In this document: in pieces, positions 8,135 through 17,888 of the stretch | How the letters are laid out: every line of letters begins with the position of its first letter | How positions within the stretch are numbered: the stretch's first letter is position 1 | From: Ahrensia marina | GTDB taxonomy: Bacteria > Pseudomonadota > Alphaproteobacteria > Rhizobiales > Rhizobiaceae | Assembly (NCBI RefSeq): GCF_001293565.1 | Contig: NZ_JXMU01000016.1 | Location: 1 to 64,000 of the forward strand | Reading direction: 5' to 3' | Length of the DNA stretch: 64,000 bases | Position numbers and translations under genes: made by a program | Notes under the pieces: generated by a model | The model's input: the letters and a program-made list of their open reading frames with translations, nothing else | Database searches by the model: none | What the model was told of the DNA's origin: nothing

Positions 8135-10351
8135 TTAACTGGAAACGGACTGCTCCGCTTCACTGCCAAGGTGTTCTTGGCGCCGTTTACTCAATAGTAT
8201 CGCGGCAATGACAAGCACGGCACCGGCAATATTTGCCGCCCAGTTTAAAGGCCAGTAGCTACCGACCGCACCTAAAATAATAAGCCCATAGAGCAATGGA
8301 TTGAGCGGCCCTTCTGCGTAGCGCTGAATAAGCGCGTTGGTTGCATAAATGCCAAACAGCGCAAAGAAGCCAATTTGCAAAATCTCAAGCAGTGAGCCGG
8401 AAATGAGCGGTGTATAGGCAAACATCAGCGGCACAATGTATAAGCCTTTGGCGATTTTCCAGCTTTCAAAGCCAGTGGCCATTGGTTTGGAACCGGCAAT
8501 ACCAGCGGCCGTAAAGGCTGCCAGACAAACAGGCGGCGTAACATTACTGTCCTGGCTTAACCAGAATATGATCAGATGCGCGGTGAGCAGAAATGTCGCC
8601 TGCATAGCAGGATCAACCAGCAGCGGACGCACTGTAATTGCCAGTTCGAACGGCATCGCTGACATCAGGGCAACGGCTTCCTCATGCAGCATGCCGGTCG
8701 CAACCTTAGCCGCGTGCGGGCTGTCAACCAGCATGAACATGGCAGACTTTGCCGGGTCGGCAATGCCTTGAACGAGCTGGTCAATAATGATGCTGTCGGC
8801 AAGAATACCTGCCAGAGCCGGCGCTGTTAGAATAGCCAGAATAATATAGGCAGCCGTTACCGGCAGCCCCATGCCAAGCACAAGAGAAGCAAGGCCGATC
8901 AGCAAAATCGCAATCACCAGCGACCCGCCGGACCATTGCGCGATCATCAGCGAAAAGCCGTTGCCAATACCGCTTGTCACAATTGCGTTGTTCATAATGC
9001 CGATAGACACCAGCAGAATACCGGTCATGATTGATGAGCGTATACCGATCAGCAATGCTTCTGAAATTTTCGCAGGTCCCATATGGACCGGCTCAAAATT
9101 AGCCCGTCCGAATATGCGTGCCGCAAGAGAGGTAAACCACGAGACCACAACCAGCGCTGCAATAGCCCAGCAGGCAGCATAGCTCGGCGTCACCCCTGAC
9201 ATAAGCAGATAGATCATCACGGTTAGCGGTAGAATAAAGGCCAAGCCGCCGGACAGTAATTTGGCGCGGTTTACAACCAGATCCACACCCTCTCCAACCT
9301 GATGCTTCACCGCTTCAATGCGCACGATAAAGGCAACCGACAGGAAATATAGAAAGGCCGGAATGATCGAAACAGAGACGATTGTTGCATAGGGAATGGA
9401 CGTATAGCTTGCCATGACAAACGCTCCCGCCCCCATTATTGGCGGCATAAGCTGACCACCTGTTGAAGCAGATGCTTCGACACCGGCGGCAAATTGCGGA
9501 CGAAACCCGTTGGACTTCATCAAAGGAATCGTGATCACGCCCGTGGAAGCCGTATTGGCAATTGCGGAGCCGGATATTGTTCCGGTCAGTGCTGACGAAA
9601 GCACTGCCACAAACGCAGCGCCGCCGCGTATGCGTCCGGCCACAACTTTTGATAATTCAATTACGAAATCGCTTGCGCCGGATGCGACCAGAAAGCCGCC
9701 AAAAATCATAAACAGCGTAATATTGGTCGATGAAATATCGGCCAGAATACCGAACATGCCTTCATCATTATACATGGTTCTGAAAAGCACGTCATTGACA
9801 GGAAGACTTGCCGCGCGAAACACGCCCGGCAAATACCCGCCAAGAAACAAAATATAGCTTAACGAAATGATGATCAGAATCGGAATCACCCAGCCCGATA
9901 CGCGGCGCGAAAGGTCGAGCGCGGCAAATATAAGCAAAAAGCCTGCAGCCCAGTCCATTAAAGTAAATTGCCATGACTGCCCTGTCACAGACAGTGTTCG
10001 CTCATAGACCCCGTTTTCCGCACCGGCAACCCATAAGGCCGCGGATGCAACCAGCAAGCCATAGGCAAAATCCGCAAATATAGCCCAGCTTCTATCGGCA
10101 TATTTGCCAAAAGGGCTAAGCGTTACAGATGCCAGAAAAGCAAATCCGGCAAAGTGAATAGCGTTCTGCCATTTACCTGGCTCGTTCAGATAAATATTCG
10201 TTGCGATGTGCCAGAGCGCGAACAGAACCGCAAATCCCACTACGGCATAGCGCAGCACGCTTTTATCTGTATTTTCAACAGTCAGCCAGCTTTCACGGCC
10301 CTGTAAATTGACAATAGGTTCCTGAATATCAGTTGGGTTTGCCTGACTCAT
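8135..10351 (-). CDS. TRAP transporter permease, fused 4TM/12TM (TAXI type)
   Basis: A fused small-plus-large TRAP permease of 738 residues: an N-terminal DctQ-like part and a C-terminal DctM-like part in one chain, as is usual for TAXI-type systems. DctM features include SGSAIANTASTGVITIPLM and SASTGGQLMPPIMGAGAF. Hydrophobic segments run through most of the protein. It imports an organic acid or amino acid using a sodium or proton gradient. The ATG at 10351 is chosen; an in-frame TTG sits two codons upstream (10357). It follows the TAXI binding-protein gene after an attenuator-like hairpin. The two-component pair upstream on the same strand is the likely regulator. Confidence 0.93.
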   Translation of the reverse strand: MSQANPTDIQEPIVNLQGRESWLTVENTDKSVLRYAVVGFAVLFALWHIATNIYLNEPGKWQNAIHFAGFAFLASVTLSPFGKYADRSWAIFADFAYGLLVASAALWVAGAENGVYERTLSVTGQSWQFTLMDWAAGFLLIFAALDLSRRVSGWVIPILIIISLSYILFLGGYLPGVFRAASLPVNDVLFRTMYNDEGMFGILADISSTNITLFMIFGGFLVASGASDFVIELSKVVAGRIRGGAAFVAVLSSALTGTISGSAIANTASTGVITIPLMKSNGFRPQFAAGVEASASTGGQLMPPIMGAGAFVMASYTSIPYATIVSVSIIPAFLYFLSVAFIVRIEAVKHQVGEGVDLVVNRAKLLSGGLAFILPLTVMIYLLMSGVTPSYAACWAIAALVVVSWFTSLAARIFGRANFEPVHMGPAKISEALLIGIRSSIMTGILLVSIGIMNNAIVTSGIGNGFSLMIAQWSGGSLVIAILLIGLASLVLGMGLPVTAAYIILAILTAPALAGILADSIIIDQLVQGIADPAKSAMFMLVDSPHAAKVATGMLHEEAVALMSAMPFELAITVRPLLVDPAMQATFLLTAHLIIFWLSQDSNVTPPVCLAAFTAAGIAGSKPMATGFESWKIAKGLYIVPLMFAYTPLISGSLLEILQIGFFALFGIYATNALIQRYAEGPLNPLLYGLIILGAVGSYWPLNWAANIAGAVLVIAAILLSKRRQEHLGSEAEQSVSS

Positions 10352-10386
10352 GACCAATACTACTTTCTAGATTGCAGATGCTTTAA

Positions 10387-10415
10387 AAAAGGCGGAGTCA
10401 TGCACTCCGCCTTTT
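10387..10415 (-). terminator. Hairpin between TAXI binding protein and permease
   Basis: A 12-bp perfect stem AAAAGGCGGAGT / ACTCCGCCTTTT with a 5-base loop. On the minus strand the T-rich run CCTTTTTTAAAG follows. It is strong enough to terminate a good share of transcripts after the binding-protein gene. Confidence 0.8.
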
Positions 10416-10430
10416 GCGTCTCAAACCGGC

Positions 10431-11432
10431 TTATTGAGCCATTAAGCGCTCTGGAATTTCCAGACCAACTTCTTTGTAGTAACGCGCTGCACCCGGATGA
10501 AGCGGCAATGGCAGACCGGCCAAAGCTTTTTCAATCGCCATCGCTTTTGTTGCCGGATGGATTGCGGTCAGAAAACCGAGATTTTCGTACATTGTTTTCG
10601 TCAGCAAATAGACGTGATTTTCATCAACGCTATCATTCACAGCAAGAATATTCGGCTGGGCAATTGTGTTGATGTCTTTTTCCTGACCGGGATATGTTCC
10701 CGCAGCAATTGTATAAGGCACCCAAAGGTCACGGCCGCCATCCATTTTCGCAAGCTCTTCTTCTGTTACATCAAGAACAGTAAACTTGCCTTCATTGGAA
10801 GCCATAAGCTTGGTGATAGCGCCTGTTGGCGGTCCGGAAGGAATACCGGCAACCGCAACTTGACCATTGGCCATCGCATCGGCTGTCGGCCCGTAGCCGG
10901 CATACACAAGCTCGAAGTCTTTTTCGACATCAATGCCAAGACCTGAAAGCAGAACGCTGTTGGAACCCAGTGTGCCGGAGTTTTGGCTGCCCATGCCTGC
11001 GGACTGGCCTTTTAGTTCGATAATATCGCTAACCGTGCCGGTTTTGGCGTTATCAACGGCTACAACAAATTGTTCAACATTCTGCCAAAGCATCGAGACT
11101 GAACGCAAATTTGTTTGAGGTTCTGTAATTGGGCCGGTACCAGTCGCAGCGTAAGAGCCGTACAAGCCCTGTAGAATCGCAAAATCCGCTGTACCCGAAC
11201 CCATCGCCTGAACATTGGCGCCCGAACCTGCGGAGTTCACAGCTGTCAGGCTGAACTTTTCTGTCGGTAACAGTTTCACTTTCGTCAGCGTGGAAATGGC
11301 TGTTCCCACAGGGTGATATGTACCACCCGTTGAAGCCGTATTTAACACATAATCTTTTGTATCTTGGGCGATAGCGACACCGGCAGTAACGGCGATCGCG
11401 ACACCAGCAAGAATTGCTGTAATCGATTTCAT
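10431..11432 (-). CDS. TAXI-family TRAP solute-binding protein
   Basis: A periplasmic receptor of 333 residues. A Sec signal peptide covers about residues 1-22 (MKSITAILAGVAIAVTAGVA, cleavage before QDTKDY). The mature protein begins with the TAXI hallmark NTASTGGTYHPVGTAI and contains GSGTADFAILQG and GMGSQNSGTLGSN, typical of the family that binds glutamate-like or dicarboxylate ligands. GGAGG precedes the ATG. It is the first gene of the transporter unit, 120 bases downstream of the response-regulator gene and on the same strand. Confidence 0.92.
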   Translation of the reverse strand: MKSITAILAGVAIAVTAGVAIAQDTKDYVLNTASTGGTYHPVGTAISTLTKVKLLPTEKFSLTAVNSAGSGANVQAMGSGTADFAILQGLYGSYAATGTGPITEPQTNLRSVSMLWQNVEQFVVAVDNAKTGTVSDIIELKGQSAGMGSQNSGTLGSNSVLLSGLGIDVEKDFELVYAGYGPTADAMANGQVAVAGIPSGPPTGAITKLMASNEGKFTVLDVTEEELAKMDGGRDLWVPYTIAAGTYPGQEKDINTIAQPNILAVNDSVDENHVYLLTKTMYENLGFLTAIHPATKAMAIEKALAGLPLPLHPGAARYYKEVGLEIPERLMAQ

Positions 11433-11530
11433 GAATTTTCCTCCAAAAAGATAGCTTATCCCAAAGCTTCACCACTGATAGCGGCCACGTCAGGCTACAG
11501 CTATGAAGAAAAATGCGCAAACCGCTGTTA

Positions 11531-11554
11531 AACCCTGCGGTAATCCGCAGGGTT
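11531..11554 (-). terminator. Terminator-like hairpin after the response regulator
   Basis: A 10-bp perfect stem AACCCTGCGG / CCGCAGGGTT with a TAAT/ATTA loop, overlapping the stop codon of the response-regulator gene. The trailing T-run is short (TTTAACAG), so termination may be partial. Confidence 0.7.
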
Positions 11555-12899
11555 AAGTTTTCTCCAGAATATCGCTTTTATTCAGTCCCAGCTTCACGAT
11601 CTTCTCATTCAGCGTGCGCCTGCCAATACCCAGCATTTGTGCTGCGTCATCCATTTTCCCGTCGCTGGATTTTATCGCTTTGGCTATTAACTGCGCCTCA
11701 AAAGCAGCAACCGCCTCGCGCAGCGTATCAGGATAGGTTTTATCGTCGTCAACAGCGCCCGACAAAGCCGAAGCAAATGAGCCCCCACCGCGCCGCGCCA
11801 TCAATATACGCCGTTCACACACATTGCGTAATTCACGCACATTGCCCGGCCAATCATGGCGCATCAGTGCGGAAAAATCTTCCGCTGTGCTCACCGGCAC
11901 GTCGATTTCATAACTATTGGCGAAGTGATTTAGAAAATGTGTGTACAGCAATGAAATGTCATCACTGCGTGCGCGAAGCGGCGGCAATGTTATCATCACC
12001 GTATTCAGCCTGAAGAATAAATCTTGCCGGAACGCGCCGCTCTCTACAGCATCGTCGAGTTTTTCATTGGCGGCCGATATTATTCTGAAATCCGACTTTC
12101 TGGTCTCAGTTGACCCGACAGGCGTGAACTCTTTTGTCTCAATAACGCGTAGCAATTTGGGCTGGAGAGGCAGCGGAATGGCACCAAGTTCATCTAAAAA
12201 CAATGTCCCGCCATCGGCGCGGTCCAGATAGCCCGGAGTACCATCAGACAGACCAAACAATGCTTCCTCAAACTGGGCAGGTGCCAGAGCAGCACAGTTC
12301 AGTGTGATAAAAGGTTCAGATGCCCGACGACCCAAATCATGCAAGCCATGCGCGGCCAGTTCCTTGCCGGTGCCGGTTTCACCAATGATCAGCACATTGC
12401 TGTCCACATGGCTCAGATCAAACACATCATTGCGCAGACGCTGGATCGGTTCGGACTCTCCTATCAAAATCTTGTCGAGGCCCGTCAATTTGGACAGCCG
12501 CTCTTTGAGCCGGTCATTGTTCAGCGTTAATTGGTTGAGTTTTGCAGCATTGCCAAGCACACCCAGCAAACGGCGTGGATCAAACGGCTTTTCCAGAAAT
12601 GTATAAGCGCCATCCTGAACGGCACTAACAGCCATTGAAATATCACCATGGGCGGACATCAGCACAATCGGCACTTTGGAAATTGGTTTAAGCAGTTGCT
12701 GAAACTCTAGACCGCTCATGCCCGGCATTCGCACATCGCATAAAATTACATCAAATTGCTTTTGGCGCAGCGTATCCAATGCCTGCTGTGCATTGGATAT
12801 CGTCTCAACCTGAAAACCACCGGAGGTGAGCAAATCCCTCAGTGAACTCCGCATTTCACGGTCATCATCAATAACCAGAATATTGCTGTTCAAACTCAT
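11553..12899 (-). CDS. DctD-like NtrC-family response regulator lacking GAFTGA
   Basis: A 448-residue response regulator: receiver domain (acidic pair near 11-13, phospho-acceptor Asp55 in LCDVRMPG, Lys104), AAA+ domain and Fis-type DNA-binding helix (MLGIGRRTLNEKIVKLGL). Walker A GETGTGKE is at 173-180 and Walker B GTLFLDE at 231-237. The sigma-54-contacting GAFTGA loop is absent: LFGLSDGTPGYLDRADGG replaces the usual longer segment (residues 214-230). Family members without this loop generally do not activate sigma-54 promoters and some work with the housekeeping sigma factor. The ATG at 12899 overlaps the kinase stop (ATGA); an upstream in-frame ATG at 12938 lies inside the kinase gene. 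It probably controls the TAXI TRAP genes downstream. Confidence 0.9.
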   Translation of the reverse strand: MSLNSNILVIDDDREMRSSLRDLLTSGGFQVETISNAQQALDTLRQKQFDVILCDVRMPGMSGLEFQQLLKPISKVPIVLMSAHGDISMAVSAVQDGAYTFLEKPFDPRRLLGVLGNAAKLNQLTLNNDRLKERLSKLTGLDKILIGESEPIQRLRNDVFDLSHVDSNVLIIGETGTGKELAAHGLHDLGRRASEPFITLNCAALAPAQFEEALFGLSDGTPGYLDRADGGTLFLDELGAIPLPLQPKLLRVIETKEFTPVGSTETRKSDFRIISAANEKLDDAVESGAFRQDLFFRLNTVMITLPPLRARSDDISLLYTHFLNHFANSYEIDVPVSTAEDFSALMRHDWPGNVRELRNVCERRILMARRGGGSFASALSGAVDDDKTYPDTLREAVAAFEAQLIAKAIKSSDGKMDDAAQMLGIGRRTLNEKIVKLGLNKSDILEKT

Positions 12900-14623
12900 G
12901 ATTGATCGCCCGTATCGCTGTGCGGCAGGTAAATACAAAACACGCAGCCACCTTTACTTAGGTTTTCTGCAGTCATCCGGCCATTGTGATCTTTGACGAT
13001 CTCCGCTGAAATAGAAAGTCCGAGCCCCATACCTGTGCCCGAGGCGCGTGTCGTGTGAAACGGCTCCTGCAGTTCATCAAGCTTCTTGATACCGATCCCG
13101 TGCCCCATGTCACGAACAGAAACCACAACGTCACTGTCGATAATTTCAGTATTTATATTCAAAGCTTTGTCTTCAACACCATCCATAGCCGCGATACTGT
13201 TTTGAATGAGATTTACAACAACCTGCTCCAAGCGCAATTTGTTGCCGAAGACCAAAGCTTTTTGACCGCTTGAAGAGCAATCCATTTTAATGCCCGCGGC
13301 ATCGATATCGTGCCCGACCAGCGCCATAGCACCGTCGATGACATCGCCAATGTCAAACTGCTCGAATTTCTCCATCCCCGGCTTGATAAAAAGACGCAGC
13401 TGTCTGGTTAAATTATCCATACGGTCGATGACATTTGAGAAATTGAGCAAGGTTTTCTCGGATGTTATGTGCCCGCTGATTTCCGCCGCAGCCAGATAAT
13501 TCCTAAGCGCTGATATTGGTTGACCCAACTCATGCGTAACCGACGCGGATAACTGGCCAAGCGCGGCAAGCTTACTGGACTGCGACAGTTCTTTTTGCGC
13601 GTTTCGCAGCTCCTTGTTGGCAATGATCAGCTTATGCCGGTCGGACTGCGACACAGCCAATGCCTGCCGGATACGTTCGGAGCGTAAAAAGACGGCAAAC
13701 ACCAGAAGCAGCACAATAAACAAGCCGAAAATACCGGAAACAAGTGCAGCGCGTTCATATATGCGCCGCTCGTCCTGAAAGAAATGAACATCCCATCCTA
13801 GACGGTCGGCAGCGCCCGTTACATGAATAAAGCGCTGGTCACCAATATAGGCCGAATACGGATCGGTTTTCTTCCAATCAAGCAAGTCGAGCGGCTGATT
13901 ACCGAACTGGCGTTTATTCATAATATTGATGCGCTGCTCCGGCGTAAGCGCAACCAGTGTTTTGTAAAGCCATTGTGAATGCGAGGTCAAAACAACGATA
14001 CCGGCATCGTTGGACACGATTATCTTTTCACCGGCATCAACCCATGCGCGTTCCAGCCCGCTCATGTCCAGCTTGATCACAATGACCGCGACAGCCGCAC
14101 CCCACGCATCCAAAATCGGCTCTGATATAAAATAGCCGGGTCTGCCCGTTGTCGTGCCAACGCCAAAAAATTCACCCGTCTGCCCGCGCATCGCTTTGAT
14201 ATAATAGGGACGGAAAGCGTAATTCTGACCGATGAAAGAGCTCTTAGTCCCAAAATTCGAGGCAGCAATTGCAGTGCCGAAACTATCAAGTAAATACACA
14301 GCTTCCAGCTTGGCTTTTTCGGCAAAGCCGCGCAATCTCACATTAAGCTGGTCAAGCCCTATTCCCCTTGCGCCTTCGATCACTTTTGCATCGCGCGCCA
14401 GCACATAGGGCAAATGTTGAAACCGCTCCAATCCATCGCTGAGTGATTTTTCATACAAGGATAAGCGATTACCGGCCTCCTGTATTTCAATAGAGCGAAA
14501 ATAGGAAACGGCACCGAGAAACAAAAGCATCGTGGCAGCAACAACAACGACGATCAAAGTGTAATAAACACTTTTTCGCGTCGTGCGTGCAATCTGCATA
14601 TCGGGGCTGGGAGCCTCACTCAC
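12896..14623 (-). CDS. DctB-like membrane sensor histidine kinase
   Basis: A 575-residue inner-membrane kinase. One membrane segment lies at about 19-41 and a second at about 293-313; they flank a periplasmic double-Cache (PDC) sensor domain like that of DctB, which reads C4-dicarboxylates. A coiled-coil linker follows. The phospho-acceptor is His364 in SASVTHELGQPISALRNYL. The ATPase boxes are NLIQNSIAAMDG (N), DMGHGIG (G1) and TGMGLGLSI (G2). It overlaps and is coupled to the response regulator behind it. The ligand is unknown, but its place upstream of a TAXI TRAP system suggests it senses that transporter's solute. Confidence 0.92.
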   Translation of the reverse strand: MSEAPSPDMQIARTTRKSVYYTLIVVVVAATMLLFLGAVSYFRSIEIQEAGNRLSLYEKSLSDGLERFQHLPYVLARDAKVIEGARGIGLDQLNVRLRGFAEKAKLEAVYLLDSFGTAIAASNFGTKSSFIGQNYAFRPYYIKAMRGQTGEFFGVGTTTGRPGYFISEPILDAWGAAVAVIVIKLDMSGLERAWVDAGEKIIVSNDAGIVVLTSHSQWLYKTLVALTPEQRINIMNKRQFGNQPLDLLDWKKTDPYSAYIGDQRFIHVTGAADRLGWDVHFFQDERRIYERAALVSGIFGLFIVLLLVFAVFLRSERIRQALAVSQSDRHKLIIANKELRNAQKELSQSSKLAALGQLSASVTHELGQPISALRNYLAAAEISGHITSEKTLLNFSNVIDRMDNLTRQLRLFIKPGMEKFEQFDIGDVIDGAMALVGHDIDAAGIKMDCSSSGQKALVFGNKLRLEQVVVNLIQNSIAAMDGVEDKALNINTEIIDSDVVVSVRDMGHGIGIKKLDELQEPFHTTRASGTGMGLGLSISAEIVKDHNGRMTAENLSKGGCVFCIYLPHSDTGDQS

Positions 14624-14706
14624 GTGTCACCTGTCATTCACATTGATGAAGACTAGTAAGTGAGCATTTTACCAGCCTTGTAAACACAAGCGCGATGTAA
14701 GCCGCT

Positions 14707-14736
14707 TTTTGTCCTGCGGTTTTCCGCAGGACAAAA
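14707..14736 (-). terminator. Intrinsic terminator of the ADP-ribosylglycohydrolase operon
   Basis: A 13-bp perfect stem TTTTGTCCTGCGG, loop TTTT, CCGCAGGACAAAA, followed by an AG-rich stretch on the minus strand. It lies 23 bases past the CitE-like gene and ends the nine-gene minus-strand operon. Confidence 0.82.
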
Positions 14737-14758
14737 CATAATCAATCGAAAATTACAG

Positions 14759-15610
14759 TCAGGATGAATAGCGCTCTAAAATAGCCTTGGCACGCAGTAA
14801 CATCGGCCGGTCCACCATATTGCCTTTATAAAGCGCCGCGCCGGTCCCGTTGGCTTCAGCCTCTTCCAGCGCTTGAACTACGCCTCTTGCCCAGCCTTTT
14901 TCCGCACGGCTAGGCATGAACCCGTCATTAAGGAACGGTACCAGATCGGGGTGAATGGCCGTTGCGCCTTCAAATCCGAATTCGCGTGAACGGGTAATCA
15001 GCGCTTCGCGCCCGTTTTTATCCATATTAGCAACGCTATCGAGCAGGCCAAGGGGCGCAATCCCTGCCGCCCTTGCAGCAAATACAATACGCTGGCGCGC
15101 ATAATGAAGATTTTCCGGTTTTGGCAACATCCCGCAAGCAGTGGCAAAATCCTCTGATCCCAACGACAGCCCTGCAAGGCGCTCGTCGGCAGAGGCGATC
15201 TCAAATGCCGCTTCAAGCGCGGCAGGTGTTTCGATAAGTGCAATCAGTCGCACACTACCAACGCTCATTTGCCGTTCAACCTCAAGCTCTTCCACAATCG
15301 CAGCATATTGGCGCACCATTTCAGGGCTGGTCACTTTGGGCAGATAAAGCGCAGATAGTCCCGGCTGGACAGCCATTTCCATATCGCGGATGGCACGGCG
15401 CAAATCTGCATTGATGCGTACAATCAAGTCAGAGGGTCCGGCTTTCAACTGAGGCCAGTAAGTGGAAAGCGTGCGGCGCGCTTCATCTTTCAAACTATCC
15501 GGCACGCTGTCTTCCAGATCAAGAATGATGGCATCAGCATCACGGTTTTGAGCCTTATCTAGAAAGCGCGGAACATTAGCCGGAACGTAAAGAAGAGAGC
15601 GCCACATCAC
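14759..15610 (-). CDS. HpcH/HpaI aldolase / CitE-like CoA lyase
   Basis: A 283-residue TIM-barrel protein of the citrate lyase beta subunit (CitE) family, whose members cleave or form malyl-CoA, citramalyl-CoA or similar 3-hydroxyacyl-CoA esters. Visible family motifs are RSLLYVPAN at the N-terminus, IILDLEDSVP, LIVRIN, metal ligand Glu in ALIETPAALE and metal ligand Asp in LGSEDFATACG. Its start overlaps the CoA-transferase stop, so activation of a carboxylate to a CoA ester followed by C-C cleavage is a reasonable pairing. The exact acyl-CoA is not predictable. Confidence 0.9.
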   Translation of the reverse strand: MMWRSLLYVPANVPRFLDKAQNRDADAIILDLEDSVPDSLKDEARRTLSTYWPQLKAGPSDLIVRINADLRRAIRDMEMAVQPGLSALYLPKVTSPEMVRQYAAIVEELEVERQMSVGSVRLIALIETPAALEAAFEIASADERLAGLSLGSEDFATACGMLPKPENLHYARQRIVFAARAAGIAPLGLLDSVANMDKNGREALITRSREFGFEGATAIHPDLVPFLNDGFMPSRAEKGWARGVVQALEEAEANGTGAALYKGNMVDRPMLLRAKAILERYSS

Positions 15611-16824
15611 GCAACCACTCCCTTGGCACGCAGACGTTCAATTGCTTCTGCCTCAAAGCCGGCATCGGCAAGAACCGTATCCGTGTGCTGGCCAAGCGCA
15701 GGCGCGGCTGAACGCAGACCAGCCGGTGTTTTTGAAAGGCGGGGAACAGGCGCATGAATGGCCGCTTGTCCAAGCTCCTCATCGGGCACTTGCGTGTAAA
15801 TCCCTCTTTCAACGAAATGAACATCGTCCGTGATATCAGAGATATCATAAAGCGGGGCAACGGTGACGCCCGCTTCAGTCATGATGCCCATGACCTCATC
15901 ACGCGAGCGGCAGGCAAACCATTGACCGACAATTTCATCGACCTCACTACGGTTAGCCACACGGTTTTCATTTTTGGCAAAGCGCGGGTCTGTAATCATG
16001 TCCTCACGCCCGATTGCACGGAACAGACGTTCGGCCATGGATTGCATGGAACCCGATACAACGATCCAGTGGCCGTCAGAGGTAACATAGGCATTGCGCG
16101 GTGATGAAGTGTTCGAGCCGTTTCCAACACGGGGCTTTGGTTTTCCACTTAAAGAAAAATCAAGCGCTTCCGGCCCAAGCACAGAAGTCATTGCATCCAG
16201 CAGTGACAGGTCAATGACCTGCCCTCCCCGTCCGGCATTTCGCGCGTGCAAAGCCATGGAAACCGCATTAGCGCCATATAGACCGGTAATCATGTCGGCA
16301 AGCGCCAATGGCGGCAACAATGGTTCGCCGCCCGCCGGACCGTTACGCGCGGCAAAGCCAGACATGCCTTCGATCAATGTTCCGAACCCCGGCCGATTGG
16401 CGTAAGGGCCGACCTGCCCGAAACCGGAAACACGTAATATAATGAGATCAGGATAGCGCTTGAGCAGATCATTCGGGGCAAAACCCATTTTCTCGAATGT
16501 GCCCGGTCTGAAATTCTCGATTACAATATCGGTGGAGGCAATCAGCTTTTCCAGAACGGCTGTGGCACCTTCCGCTCTAAAATCGAGCGCCAGCGATTGC
16601 TTGTTTCTGGCATAGGCTTTCCAGAATGTGGAGACACCTTGCTGCCGCCAAGCTCGCAGCGGGTCACCGGACGGCAATGGCTCTATTTTTGTCACTGCTG
16701 CACCAAAATCTGCCAGTTGCAGCGATGTCATATTACCGGCCACAAGCCGCGAAAGATCAAGCACCTTCAAGCCGGAAAGCGGGCCGTTATTATCTTTGCT
16801 CCACTGCGTATTCTGCCAACTCAT
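15607..16824 (-). CDS. Class III (CaiB/BaiF) CoA-transferase
   Basis: A 405-residue family III CoA-transferase. The N-terminal [18 protein letters not shown] and [10 protein letters not shown], the [14 protein letters not shown] segment and the nucleophilic Asp in [13 protein letters not shown] are all intact. It moves CoA between carboxylates such as succinate and the pathway acid. It is coupled by a 4-base overlap to the CitE-like lyase downstream and to the ABC ATPase upstream, so transport, CoA activation and cleavage look like one pathway. Confidence 0.92.
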   Translation of the reverse strand: MSWQNTQWSKDNNGPLSGLKVLDLSRLVAGNMTSLQLADFGAAVTKIEPLPSGDPLRAWRQQGVSTFWKAYARNKQSLALDFRAEGATAVLEKLIASTDIVIENFRPGTFEKMGFAPNDLLKRYPDLIILRVSGFGQVGPYANRPGFGTLIEGMSGFAARNGPAGGEPLLPPLALADMITGLYGANAVSMALHARNAGRGGQVIDLSLLDAMTSVLGPEALDFSLSGKPKPRVGNGSNTSSPRNAYVTSDGHWIVVSGSMQSMAERLFRAIGREDMITDPRFAKNENRVANRSEVDEIVGQWFACRSRDEVMGIMTEAGVTVAPLYDISDITDDVHFVERGIYTQVPDEELGQAAIHAPVPRLSKTPAGLRSAAPALGQHTDTVLADAGFEAEAIERLRAKGVVA

Positions 16825-17885
16825 GCCAACCGCTCGCCGGTTTGCGCATCAAACACAAATGTTCGTTCTGCCTGAATGTGAAGCCCGACTTTGTCTCCTG
16901 GCTCCAATGCGGCATCCTCAGGTAAAACAGCGACGATATCGTGTCCCGCAAATGACAGCGTCGCTTCAACGACTTCACCGGTTGGCTCAACCAGAACAAC
17001 TTCAGCGGGCATTCCATTCGGATCGAGCATGATTGTTTGTGGTCTGACACCATAGGTCACCGCTGTGCCTTCAGGCAGATCGAGCGGCTGGGCAAGCGGC
17101 AATTGCGTACCATCCTCAAGCACAACATGGTTCGCCGTTTTCCCTGTCGTTTTTGCTGCAAGAATATTGATTTCAGGTGAGCCGATAAAGCTGGCAACAA
17201 ATTGCGAAACCGGCTTTAGATAAAGCTCTTTCGGGGTGCCAACCTGCGCAATACCGCCTTCGTTCAGAACAACAATCCTGTCGGCCATTGTCATCGCTTC
17301 TGTCTGGTCATGGGTAACATAGATCATCGTTTTACCCAGCCTTTGATGCAGCTTTTTAATTTCCGAACGCATGCGCACACGCAGCTTCGCATCAAGGTTG
17401 GACAATGGTTCATCGAACAGAAAAGCTTCCGGATCACGCACAATGGCCCGCCCCATGGCAACACGCTGGCGCTGACCACCGGACAGTTCACGGGGCAAGC
17501 GGTCCAAATAATCCGTCAGGCCCAATATATCTGCGGCGTGGTGCACTTTTTCAGCGATTTCTTTTTTGCTGGCTCCGGCAAGCCGCAAGGCGAAGCTCAT
17601 ATTGTCCGCAACCTTCATATGCGGATACAAAGCATAAGACTGGAAGACCATCGCAAGGCCCCGCTGTTTGGCAGGGATACGGTTCGCGACCTTGCCATCA
17701 ATAATAATCCGGCCTTTGCTGATGTCCTCAAGCCCCGCAATCATACGGAGCAATGTGGACTTGCCGCATCCTGACGGACCGACAAGCACCACAAATTCTC
17801 CCTCATGAATTTCTAAATTAATGCCAGACAGAACTTCGGCCTTGCCGTAACTCTTACCGACATTGTCGAATGTAATCTGGCCCAT
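16821..17885 (-). CDS. Carbohydrate ABC transporter ATPase (MalK/UgpC family)
   Basis: A 354-residue cytoplasmic ATPase of the CUT1 type. Walker A is [18 protein letters not shown], the signature [16 protein letters not shown] and Walker [15 protein letters not shown], with [19 protein letters not shown] as switch region. About 115 C-terminal residues form the regulatory MalK/TOBE fold. It should power the two permeases at 22.6-24.5 kb, from which it is separated by the binding protein and the two ADP-ribosylglycohydrolase genes of the same operon. Confidence 0.93.
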   Translation of the reverse strand: MGQITFDNVGKSYGKAEVLSGINLEIHEGEFVVLVGPSGCGKSTLLRMIAGLEDISKGRIIIDGKVANRIPAKQRGLAMVFQSYALYPHMKVADNMSFALRLAGASKKEIAEKVHHAADILGLTDYLDRLPRELSGGQRQRVAMGRAIVRDPEAFLFDEPLSNLDAKLRVRMRSEIKKLHQRLGKTMIYVTHDQTEAMTMADRIVVLNEGGIAQVGTPKELYLKPVSQFVASFIGSPEINILAAKTTGKTANHVVLEDGTQLPLAQPLDLPEGTAVTYGVRPQTIMLDPNGMPAEVVLVEPTGEVVEATLSFAGHDIVAVLPEDAALEPGDKVGLHIQAERTFVFDAQTGERLA

Positions 17886-17888
17886 TTC

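Noticed and set aside
11433-11552. Sigma-54 promoter in front of the TAXI TRAP operon
   Set aside because: I looked for GG-N10-GC with TGGCAC/TTGC-like sequence on the minus strand and found none.
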